Notes under the pieces: generated by a model
What the model was told of the DNA's origin: nothing
Database searches by the model: none
What the model saw: only the letters and a program-made list of their open reading frames with translations
Made by a program: the position numbers and the translations under genes
Shown: positions 1 through 7,235 of the stretch, piece by piece
Layout of the letters: the number at the start of each line of letters is the position of its first letter
Position numbering within the stretch: the stretch's first letter is position 1
Source of the DNA: Vicinamibacteraceae bacterium
Lineage (GTDB): Bacteria > Acidobacteriota > Thermoanaerobaculia > Multivoradales > Multivoraceae
Reading direction: 5' to 3'
DNA length: 64,000 nt
NCBI GenBank assembly: GCA_012270995.1
Contig: JAAXHG010000197.1
Coordinates: 1-64,000 of the forward strand

Positions 1-47
1 CTAGTCCGCAGATTTCACCGAGGTTCGTAGCGAGGGCGCGTAGACGC

Positions 48-136
48 CGCTGTAGCGGGGCGCACGGACTGAGGGAACGCTGAAGGCGTACTGCAGTACG
101 TCGAAGCGGCCTGAGGGAGTACGGCCCGCTACAGCG
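48..136. repeat. Nested inverted repeat (89 bp)
   Basis: The outer arms are perfect 12-base inverted repeats, CGCTGTAGCGGG at 48-59 and CCCGCTACAGCG at 125-136. At their centre, 87-100, sits a perfect 14-base palindrome, CGTACTGCAGTACG. The intervening arms are only partly complementary. The element could form a long hairpin or cruciform. It is not followed by a T-run, so it does not look like a standard intrinsic terminator. A REP/MITE-type dispersed repeat is possible, but I saw no second copy in this window. Confidence 0.6.
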
Positions 137-250
137 AGCGGATCCGCGGCCGCAGTAGGACATCGGTGCAATTTGCGGGCTAGGGGGCTTGCGCCGCGGA
201 ACGTTACGGGTGAGTTTGCTGCGCAAGCTTCTGGGCGAGGACGGGATGGG

Positions 251-280
251 CCGAAACACCGAGCCTGCGAGGCGTTTCGG
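251..280. repeat. Hairpin upstream of the NTF2-like gene
   Basis: CCGAAAC at 251-257 pairs with GTTTCGG at 274-280, and an inner CCT/AGG pair can extend the fold. It lies 28 bases before the ATG at 309. There is no T-tract. It may be the terminator of an upstream gene or a leader structure. Confidence 0.45.
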
Positions 281-308
281 GGCGCTAGCGGGCTAGAGTC
301 ACTCGACG

Positions 309-1166
309 ATGCGGCTGGCTGTGCGCAATCTGTTTGGGTTGTTCGTGCTCCCCGTTCTCTGGCCGGCACAGGCGCCTGCCTTGACCGAGGACGAAGCGAG
401 GCAAGCCGTCCGCCACTTCATCGAAGCGTGGAACACCCGCGAACCGGCCGCCTTCGCCGCGACGCTGCAGTACCCGCACGTGCGACCGACCGCGGATTTC
501 GACGGCCGCGTCTTCGCCGACGTTTCCGCCTACGCCGCGATCGTGGACTTCGATCAGGTGCTGGCGACCGGCTGGGATCGGACCCGGCTCGACTCGGCGA
601 CCGTCGTCCAGACCGGGGAGGGGCAGGCCCACGTCGCCGGGCGGTACACGCGGCTGCGCGCCGACGGGTCGGACATCTGGAGCAACCAGGTTACGTACGT
701 TGTGACAGAGAAGGACGGCTCGATCGGGATCCAGGCGCGGCTCACCGCGGGCTTCGACGATCTGTCCGAGGGCGATCGTGCGGCGACTGCTTCGGCCGCC
801 GTCGCCGCCGTCGAGCGGTACCTCGCGGCCTTCAATGCTCGCGACGAGGAGGCGACGACCGCCGCCCTGCACTTCCCCCACGTTCGGGTCGGAAGAGGAA
901 GGGTGAGAGCCTGGAGAACCGCCGCGGGGTACATGGACGGCTTCGACTTCGAGGGCTTCGCTCAGCGGCTGGGCTGGGAGCGCTCCGAAGCGGACTCCAT
1001 GGAGGCGATCCAGGTTGCCGCCCGGGGCGTGAACGTCGCGGTCAGGATCACGCGGTACGGCTCCGGCGGTACCGTGATCCAAAGCTTCGACACGATCTAT
1101 CTGGTGACCGAGAAGGACGGCCACTGGGGTATCAGGGCGGGCGCCAGCATCGCGCCAGCACCCTGA
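309..1166 (+). CDS. Secreted protein with two tandem NTF2/SnoaL-like domains
   Basis: A 285-residue protein. The first 25 or so residues form a signal peptide (positive start, hydrophobic stretch FGLFVLPVLWPAQAPA), so it is probably exported. The rest is an internal duplication. RHFIEAWNTREPAAFAATL near residue 35 matches ERYLAAFNARDEEATTAAL near 175, each followed by a P-H-V-R segment. Each half ends with YVVTEKDG or YLVTEKDG. This is the look of the NTF2/SnoaL (DUF4440-like) fold, which in many families serves as a small-molecule pocket or protein-binding domain. I cannot name a substrate. The ATG at 309 puts the signal peptide exactly at the N-terminus. Confidence 0.7.
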   Translation: MRLAVRNLFGLFVLPVLWPAQAPALTEDEARQAVRHFIEAWNTREPAAFAATLQYPHVRPTADFDGRVFADVSAYAAIVDFDQVLATGWDRTRLDSATVVQTGEGQAHVAGRYTRLRADGSDIWSNQVTYVVTEKDGSIGIQARLTAGFDDLSEGDRAATASAAVAAVERYLAAFNARDEEATTAALHFPHVRVGRGRVRAWRTAAGYMDGFDFEGFAQRLGWERSEADSMEAIQVAARGVNVAVRITRYGSGGTVIQSFDTIYLVTEKDGHWGIRAGASIAPAP

Positions 1167-1178
1167 GGCCGCCTCGTC

Positions 1179-1316
1179 ATGCTGCTGGTTGCCCTCCTCG
1201 TTGCCGCCTTGGTCCTCGGCGTGATCTACGACATCGCCCTGGGGGCCGGCCTGCTGCTCAGGCTGTTCTCGAAGACGCCGGATGGGCCGGAGCCTCCCCG
1301 CTACCGCGGGCGCTGA
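1179..1316 (+). CDS. Small 45-residue single-pass membrane protein
   Basis: Starts 12 bases after the preceding stop, in the same orientation. Residues 2-16 (LLVALLVAALVLGVI) and about 20-30 are hydrophobic, giving one or two membrane segments. A short charged proline-rich tail ends in RYRGR. A GAGG element lies about 10 bases before the ATG. Position and composition suggest a real small gene cotranscribed with the secreted NTF2-like protein. I recognise no family, and at this length coding status is uncertain. Confidence 0.5.
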   Translation: MLLVALLVAALVLGVIYDIALGAGLLLRLFSKTPDGPEPPRYRGR

Positions 1317-1318
1317 GG

Positions 1319-1705
1319 TCAGGGTTCCGTGACCTTTGGGGACTCTCCGCTTGCCGAGCGGATGAAGTCGCGGTCGAATGTGAGCATCGTCTCGCAGTGC
1401 GCGGCGGCGCCAAGGTGCAGGGCATCCGCGAAGTCCATGCCCTTGGCGGCTCGGTCGAGCGCCTCGACGAGCAGGTTCGGGCTGTCCACCGTCACACCCG
1501 GCAGTCCCGAGAGGGCCCTCAGGGCCGAGGCGGCATCCTCGGCGGCGAGGCCGTAGACGCTGCGCAGGACCCACTCGCACTCGAGGAGGACGGTCGTGCT
1601 CACGAAGACACTCCCCGTCTCGATCACGTTTCGCGCCCTGGCGGCCTGTTCCGGATCGTCGCCGGTCAAGTAGCGAACAACGACGTTGGTGTCAATCGCC
1701 CGCAT
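1319..1705 (-). CDS. vapC: PIN-domain toxin, VapC-like
   Basis: A 128-residue PIN-domain protein, predicted Mg2+-dependent endoribonuclease toxin of a type II toxin-antitoxin pair. The acidic residues of the active site are visible: D5 (AIDTN), E42 (LLECEW), D91/D94 (MDFADALH) and D111 (LTFDRDF). It overlaps the upstream AbrB-type antitoxin gene by 14 bases, so the two are probably translationally coupled. Its 3' end meets the small membrane-protein gene tail to tail with a 2-base gap. The family assignment is firm; the RNA target cannot be read from sequence. Confidence 0.88.
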   Translation of the reverse strand: MRAIDTNVVVRYLTGDDPEQAARARNVIETGSVFVSTTVLLECEWVLRSVYGLAAEDAASALRALSGLPGVTVDSPNLLVEALDRAAKGMDFADALHLGAAAHCETMLTFDRDFIRSASGESPKVTEP

Positions 1706-1967
1706 GCCGTCGCCTGGCCTCGGCCAGGACGCCTTCCCGCATCTCCTGGGGGGACTTCGGTGGGCCGTCGTAGGCCACGCTGCCGAACACGTCCTCGGGC
1801 CGGGTCTCGGGAAGCACGGGCTCGGGCTTGAGCAGGACGCCGTCGGGCGTGTTCTCCACGACGAGGCGCGTTCCGGCTGCCCAGCGCAGCTCCCGGCGAA
1901 TCGCCTTGGGCAGGATCACCTGCCCCTTGGTCGACAGTTTCGTGGTCAGTGGTTCGGGCGTGAGCAT
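1692..1967 (-). CDS. vapB: AbrB/SpoVT-family antitoxin, VapB-like
   Basis: Predicted 91-residue swapped-hairpin (AbrB/MazE) DNA-binding antitoxin. The core TKLSTKGQVILPKAIRREL near residues 9-27 is the classic signature. The C-terminal half is proline- and acid-rich and would wrap the toxin. I chose the ATG at 1967 because it is preceded by GGAGGAA at a good distance. A longer frame starting at 2012 has no such site. The gene overlaps vapC by 14 bases. Such complexes usually repress their own promoter, and a TATCTT element about 35 bases upstream could be the -10. Confidence 0.87.
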   Translation of the reverse strand: MLTPEPLTTKLSTKGQVILPKAIRRELRWAAGTRLVVENTPDGVLLKPEPVLPETRPEDVFGSVAYDGPPKSPQEMREGVLAEARRRHAGD

Positions 1968-2101
1968 CGGTGAATTCCTCCTCCATGCGGGTAAGGCGAA
2001 AGTAAGATACACCGTTCCGTGCGTGCAGCCAAGTTCGGAGGTCCGCGGGCGCCGCGGCGTGAGCGCGCGGACGAGCGGCCGGCGGCGGTAGAGTCAGGTC
2101 C

Positions 2102-2485
2102 ATGAGCCAGACGCCTTCGCTCCGACGTCCCGCCGTCGTCCGGCGCGCCGACGACGCGCCGGCGAACCAGGTCGAGCTGGGTACGGCAACGACCACGCAG
2201 GTCCTGCTGGGTGCCGCCGACGACGCACCGCACTTCGCGATGCGGCGGTTCCGCATGGAGGACGGCGGCGGGATGCCGCTCCACACGAACCAGGTGGAGC
2301 ACGAGCAGTACGTGCTTCGGGGCCGCGCCCGGATCGTGCTGGGCGACGAGACGGTCGAGGTCGGCGCGGACGACGTGCTGCTCATTCCCGCGGGCCTGCC
2401 CCATTCCTACGAAGTGATCGAGGCGCCGTTCGAGTTCCTCTGCCTGGTGCCGAACCGGCCGGACCGGATCGACCTGGTCGGCTGA
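2102..2485 (+). CDS. Cupin-domain protein
   Basis: A 127-residue single-domain cupin. Motif 1 is seen around residues 55-75 (GMPLHTNQVEHEQYVLRG), with the usual His-Glu metal ligands. Motif 2 follows around 88-105 (VLLIPAGLPHSYEV). Proteins of this size are metal-binding beta-barrels that act as isomerases, dioxygenases or sugar/ligand sensors, and the sequence does not decide among them. No signal peptide, so cytoplasmic. The GTG of the next gene follows after 2 bases, suggesting cotranscription with the secreted propeller. Confidence 0.8.
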   Translation: MSQTPSLRRPAVVRRADDAPANQVELGTATTTQVLLGAADDAPHFAMRRFRMEDGGGMPLHTNQVEHEQYVLRGRARIVLGDETVEVGADDVLLIPAGLPHSYEVIEAPFEFLCLVPNRPDRIDLVG

Positions 2486-2487
2486 GG

Positions 2488-3909
2488 GTGAACCCGCACC
2501 GCCGTCCGCCGGCCGTGCTCCACGCGGCGGGACTCTTGCTGGCGGCGTCCTTGGCGACGGAGCCTGCGGACCTGGCGGTGGCAGCCGACGGCGAGACGCT
2601 GCCGCCCGATCTCCGGACCCGCACGGACGGCATCGACTGGCCCGGTTTCCTCGGCCCCAACCGGGATTCGAAGTCGCCGGAGACGGGCATTCGAACCGAC
2701 TGGACCGGGGGTCTGCCTCTCCTGTGGCACGTGGAACTCGGCGAGGGCTACGCCCCGCCGTCGGTGGCCCGGGGTCGGCTCTTCTACTTCACGCGCTATC
2801 GCGACCGGGCGCGTCTGGTCGCGGTCCGCGCCGAGACCGGCAAGGAACTCTGGCGCTCCGAGTACCACACGGACTACGAGGACTACTACGGCTACGACGG
2901 CGGCCCGCGCACGGCGCCGCTGATCGACGGTGCGCGGGTCTACTCCGTGGGAGCTGACGGCTTCCTGCGCTGCAACCGCATAGTGGACGGGGCCGTGCTC
3001 TGGGAGCGCGACGTGCACGCGGAGTACGGCGTCCAGCAGAACTTCTTCGGCGTCGCCAGTTCGCCCTGGATCGAGGCCGACCTGCTGATCGTGGCGGTCG
3101 GCGGCAGCCCGCCGGGCGCGCCGAACATCCACAGCGGTCGGGTGAAGCCGAACGGTACGGCCCTGGTGGCCTTCGACAAGCGAACGGGCGAGGAGCGCTA
3201 CCGCGTTGGCGACGACCTGGCCAGCTACGCGAGTCCGATCGTCATCGACTTCGGCGGCAAACGACTCGGCTTCCACTTCGCTCGCTCGGGCCTGATCGTG
3301 TTCGACCCGAAGGCGGGCCGCGAGCTGGACCGCTTCGACTGGCGGGCTCGCCGGTTGACCAGCGTGAACGCCGCAAACCCGGTGATCGTCGGCAACCAGG
3401 TGCTGCTCACGGAGTCCTACGAGAGGGGCGCGATCCTGCTTGAGTACAACGGCGCCTCCAAGGGCGACTCGACCGCCTTCCGATCGATCTGGCAGGACGG
3501 ACCGCGCAACCAGTCGATCGCCGCCCACTGGAACACGCCCGTCTACCACGAGGGCGTCGTCTACGTCTCGAGCGGCGAGAAGTCGCCGAACGCGGAGTTG
3601 AGGGCCGTCGACTGGGCGACCGGCGAAATCCACTGGAGCCAGCCCCGCCTCGCGCGCACCCAGTTGCTCTACGTCGATGGTCACTTCGTCGTACACAGCG
3701 AAGTCGGCGATCTGCTGCTCATCCGGGCGACCCCCGAGAGTTACCAGCAGATTGGCCACATCCGGCTGCGGGCCGAGCTCGACGGCCGGACGGTCGATCT
3801 TCTCCGCTACCCGGCCTGGGCGGCGCCCGTGCTTTCCCACGGCGTGCTCTACGTGCGTGGTCGAAGCCGGCTGGCCGCTCTGGAACTCATCCCGCCGCCG
3901 GCCCCGTGA
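2488..3909 (+). CDS. Secreted PQQ-like beta-propeller protein
   Basis: A 473-residue protein with an N-terminal signal peptide (VLHAAGLLLAASLA) and then repeated WD/PQQ-like blades: ETGKELWRSEY, GAVLWERDVHAE, RTGEERYRVGDD, ATGEIHWSQPR. The mature N-terminus has WPGFLGPNR, matching the WPQFRGP motif of the second propeller at 34510-35904. Such outer-space propellers in Acidobacteriota and Planctomycetota are usually annotated as PQQ-binding-like. Without catalytic-site residues or a cytochrome domain, a quinoprotein dehydrogenase activity is not shown. The GTG start follows the cupin stop by 2 bases. Its last 4 bases overlap the addB start. Confidence 0.82.
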   Translation: MNPHRRPPAVLHAAGLLLAASLATEPADLAVAADGETLPPDLRTRTDGIDWPGFLGPNRDSKSPETGIRTDWTGGLPLLWHVELGEGYAPPSVARGRLFYFTRYRDRARLVAVRAETGKELWRSEYHTDYEDYYGYDGGPRTAPLIDGARVYSVGADGFLRCNRIVDGAVLWERDVHAEYGVQQNFFGVASSPWIEADLLIVAVGGSPPGAPNIHSGRVKPNGTALVAFDKRTGEERYRVGDDLASYASPIVIDFGGKRLGFHFARSGLIVFDPKAGRELDRFDWRARRLTSVNAANPVIVGNQVLLTESYERGAILLEYNGASKGDSTAFRSIWQDGPRNQSIAAHWNTPVYHEGVVYVSSGEKSPNAELRAVDWATGEIHWSQPRLARTQLLYVDGHFVVHSEVGDLLLIRATPESYQQIGHIRLRAELDGRTVDLLRYPAWAAPVLSHGVLYVRGRSRLAALELIPPPAP

Positions 3910-6900
3910 CGGACCTGCGAGCGGCGTCGATTCTGGTTTCGAGCTCCGCCCGGGCTCGGTTGACGGAGGCCGGAAGGAGGCTCCGCCAGTGTCTGGAGAC
4001 CGGCGACGAAGTCCTGCTCCTCGCGCCGTCCCGCGGTGCCGCGGACGACCTGTTGCGAGGCCTGACGGGGAATGGCGCCGGTGTGCTTGGGGTTCACGCG
4101 ATGTCCTTCCGGCAATGGACGCGCGAAGCTGCGTCGCTCGACCTTGCCGCGCGCGATCTGCGACCCATCACCCCGCTCGGAACGGAGGCCATCGCCGCCC
4201 GCGCCGCGCGGCTGGCGGTGGCGGCCGGCGAACTGGAGCGCCTTTCGCCGGTTTCCGGCATGCCGGGATTCGCTCGTTCGCTGGCGGCGACGATCGGCGA
4301 ACTGCGTTCGGCCGGCGTTCCACCGTCGATTCTGGTCGAGGATGACGGCACGCGGGACCTGGGCCGCCTGCTCGAGCGCTTCGCCGACGAGATGGCGCGG
4401 TTCGGGCTGGCCGACCGCTCGGCCCTCCTCGGGTTGGCCGCGGAGGCCCTCGCGGGGGGGCGGGCGACCGCGCCACCGCGCTCGATCTGGCTCGATCTTG
4501 CCGTGCGCAGCCGCGCCCAGGCAGACCTGTTGAGGGCCCTTGCCGCGTGCAGCCGGAAGGTCGTGGCGACCGTCGCCGCCGGTGACAGCGAGTCGCTGGA
4601 TTGGCTGACCTCGGTGCTGGGCGACGAGGTCGTGACGAACGTCGATCAGGATGCGGACGGCAAGCCGCAAGCCGCGCTCAGCCGCGTGCAACGCCTCGTC
4701 TTCGAGACGGGCGTGGACGCTGAGGGGATGCCTTCGGCCGAGGAGACGCCGCCGTCCGTCGACCTGTTCTCGGCCGCGGGGGAGGGCCAGGAGTGCGTCG
4801 AGATCGCGCGTCGCATCCGCCGCGCCGCGGCAGGCGGTCAGGCCTTCGACCGCATCGCCATCCTCGTGCGCCAGCCAAGTGCCTACTTGCCCCTGGTGGA
4901 GGACGCGCTCGGTCGTGCCGGAGTTCCGGCCTACGTCACGCGGGGTTCGCTGCGCCCCAACCCGGCCGGCCGCGCTTTCCTGGCTCTGCTCGCCTGCGCC
5001 GGTGAACGGCTCTCGGCGAGCCGGTTCGCGGAGTATCTCTCGCTCGGCCAGACGCCGGAGCCGGCCGCGGACGGTGCGCCGCCCAGGCTCACGGATGTTC
5101 CGTGGGTGGAACCGGCGGGCGAGCAGCTGGTGCTCAAGTCACCGGAGCCGGCGGAGCCGCAGCCCCCGCCCGCGTCCGACGACCCGGAGGACGCGGACGG
5201 CGTCCGGGAAGACGGGGCGCCCGCCGGCGCGCTTCGGGCCCCGGCGCGGTGGGAGCGCCTGCTGGTGGACGCGGCCGTGGTGGGCGGCTCCGGGCGCTGG
5301 CGGAAGCGCCTGGAGGGACTCGACGCCGAGTTCCGGCTGCAACTGCTCGAGGCCGCCGACGAAAGCGAGAGCCGCCGGGGCTACCTCGAGCGTCAGATCG
5401 CGCGTCTTGGCACGCTCAGGGACTTCGCGCTGCCTCTGGTCGAGTTTCTGGACGATCTACCGGTGCGCGCCGACTGGGGCATCTGGCTCGACCGTCTCGG
5501 CCGGCTGGCGACGATGGCGCTCCGGCGCCCGGAATCCGTGCTCCAGGTGCTTGCGGAGCTACGGCCGCTCTCGGAGGTCGACGAGGTCGGTCTGGACGAG
5601 GTAGAGCGAGTGCTCGCCGAGCGCCTGCGCTTGAGCCGTCGCGAGCCACCGAAGCGCCGCTTCGGACGCGTCTTCGTGGGCGCGGTGGAGGAGGCTGCCG
5701 GACGGTCCTTCGATCTCGTGTTCGTGCCGGGCCTGGCCGAGGGAGTCTTCCCGAGGCGGTCCAGCGAAGACGCGCTCCTGCTGGACGAGCGGCGACGCGC
5801 CCTGGATGGCGCGGGCTTCCGCCTCGCGCTCGACGTCGACCGCACCCGCCGCGAGCAACTCCTGCTGCGTCTCGCCGCCGGCGCGGCCGGTGGCTCGCTG
5901 GTCGCCTCCTACCCGCGGGTCGATCTCGTGCAGGGCCGGGCCCGAGTGCCGTCCCTCTATGCCCTCGACCTGCTGCGGGCCGCCGAGGGTCGGTTGCCCG
6001 ACCTCGACACTCTCGGCCGGCGGGCCGCCGCCGCTGGCGCGGCGGTCGTCGGCTGGCCGGCGCCCGCCAACCCGGAGGAGGCGATCGACGAGGCGGAGTT
6101 CGACCTCGCCATGCTTCAACCGCTGCTCGGCGGTGGACTGTCGGAGGCGGAACGCCGGGGACGGGCGCGGTTCCTGCTGTCCTCGAACGAGCACCTTGCG
6201 CGGGCACTGCGGGCACGGGCCAGGCGCTGGCGCAGGGGGTGGTTTCCGGTCGACGGCCTGGTGGACGTGGGCGACGAGGCCCGGGAAGTCCTGTCCCGGC
6301 ACCGCATCGGGGCCCGCTCCTACTCGCCGACCGCCCTCCAGAACTTCGCTGCCTGTCCCTACCGGTTCTTCCTCGGAGCGGTGCTGCGCCTGTACCCGCG
6401 CGACAAACTCGTGCAACTGGAGCAGTTGGATCCACTGACCCGCGGCAGCATCTTCCACGAGATCCAGTTCCGGCTGTTCGGCGCCCTCCGCGAGGCGGCG
6501 CTTCTGCCGGTGACATCCGCACGGCTCGAGGACGCGTTCGGCGTCCTCGATGTCGTGCTGAAGAGAGCCGAGCGCGACTACCGGGACCGGTTGGCGCCGC
6601 CCATCAAGCGCGTATGGCAGGCCGAGTTCGAGGGCCTGCGCGCCGATCTTCGGGGTTGGCTGCGCCACGTGGCGGACGAGCCCGGTGGCTGGATACCGAT
6701 CCACGCCGAGCTCGGCTTCGGCCTCGCTCGGTCGGGCGAACGGGACCCGCAGAGCGTCCGGGAAGCCGCGCCGGTGCTAAGTGTTGCATCGCTCAGGGGC
6801 TCGATCGACCTGGTCGAAGCGGACGCCGCCGGTCGCCTGCGGGTGACCGATCACAAGACCGGCGTCGCGCGTCACGCCGGCAGCTCTCTCGTGATCGGCG

Positions 6901-7235
6901 GCGGCAAGGTGCTGCAGCCAGTGCTCTACAGCCTGGCGGCTGAGGCCGTTCTGGGCCGCGACGTCGTCTCGGGCCGGCTCTTCTACTGCACGCAGCGCGG
7001 CGGCTACAGCGACGTTTCCGTCCCGCTCGACGAGCGGAGCCGCGGCGCGGCCCGCAGGATGCTGGCCACCGTCGACCGCGCCCTGGAGGAGGGCTTTCTT
7101 CCCGCCGCGCCTGCGAAGGACGAGTGCCGCTACTGCGACTACCGGTCGATCTGCGGCCCCTACGAGGAACTGCGCGCCGCTCGCAAAAAGAGGCGACGCC
7201 TCGGGGCACTCAACGACTTGAGGCTCGAACGATGA
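3906..7235 (+). CDS. addB: AddB-type helicase-exonuclease subunit with Fe-S nuclease domain
   Basis: An 1109-residue protein. With the next gene it should form the AddAB double-strand-break resection complex that loads recombinase at recombination hotspots. The C-terminal PD-(D/E)xK nuclease is shown by VTDHKTG (D982). The four cysteines that hold the 4Fe-4S cluster are present: C817 (AACPYRF), C1074, C1077 and C1083 (ECRYCDYRSIC), the C-n-C-x2-C-x5-C pattern of AddB. The N-terminus has only a weak P-loop-like segment (LLLAPSRGAADDLL), as expected for the inactivated helicase half. The GTG start overlaps the previous stop as GTGA. The stop overlaps addA as ATGA. Confidence 0.87.
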   Translation: MTDLRAASILVSSSARARLTEAGRRLRQCLETGDEVLLLAPSRGAADDLLRGLTGNGAGVLGVHAMSFRQWTREAASLDLAARDLRPITPLGTEAIAARAARLAVAAGELERLSPVSGMPGFARSLAATIGELRSAGVPPSILVEDDGTRDLGRLLERFADEMARFGLADRSALLGLAAEALAGGRATAPPRSIWLDLAVRSRAQADLLRALAACSRKVVATVAAGDSESLDWLTSVLGDEVVTNVDQDADGKPQAALSRVQRLVFETGVDAEGMPSAEETPPSVDLFSAAGEGQECVEIARRIRRAAAGGQAFDRIAILVRQPSAYLPLVEDALGRAGVPAYVTRGSLRPNPAGRAFLALLACAGERLSASRFAEYLSLGQTPEPAADGAPPRLTDVPWVEPAGEQLVLKSPEPAEPQPPPASDDPEDADGVREDGAPAGALRAPARWERLLVDAAVVGGSGRWRKRLEGLDAEFRLQLLEAADESESRRGYLERQIARLGTLRDFALPLVEFLDDLPVRADWGIWLDRLGRLATMALRRPESVLQVLAELRPLSEVDEVGLDEVERVLAERLRLSRREPPKRRFGRVFVGAVEEAAGRSFDLVFVPGLAEGVFPRRSSEDALLLDERRRALDGAGFRLALDVDRTRREQLLLRLAAGAAGGSLVASYPRVDLVQGRARVPSLYALDLLRAAEGRLPDLDTLGRRAAAAGAAVVGWPAPANPEEAIDEAEFDLAMLQPLLGGGLSEAERRGRARFLLSSNEHLARALRARARRWRRGWFPVDGLVDVGDEAREVLSRHRIGARSYSPTALQNFAACPYRFFLGAVLRLYPRDKLVQLEQLDPLTRGSIFHEIQFRLFGALREAALLPVTSARLEDAFGVLDVVLKRAERDYRDRLAPPIKRVWQAEFEGLRADLRGWLRHVADEPGGWIPIHAELGFGLARSGERDPQSVREAAPVLSVASLRGSIDLVEADAAGRLRVTDHKTGVARHAGSSLVIGGGKVLQPVLYSLAAEAVLGRDVVSGRLFYCTQRGGYSDVSVPLDERSRGAARRMLATVDRALEEGFLPAAPAKDECRYCDYRSICGPYEELRAARKKRRRLGALNDLRLER

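Larger units (their letters stand above)
1..308. other. Gene-free, structured leader region at the window edge
   Basis: No reading frame here has codon use or a motif I would call a gene. What can be seen is secondary structure: a nested inverted repeat at 48-136 and a hairpin at 251-280, listed separately. There are also short palindromes around 139-155 (CGGATCCG and GCGGCCGC). The segment may be the tail of an upstream transcription unit plus the leader of the gene at 309. The upstream gene lies outside the window. Confidence 0.5.
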
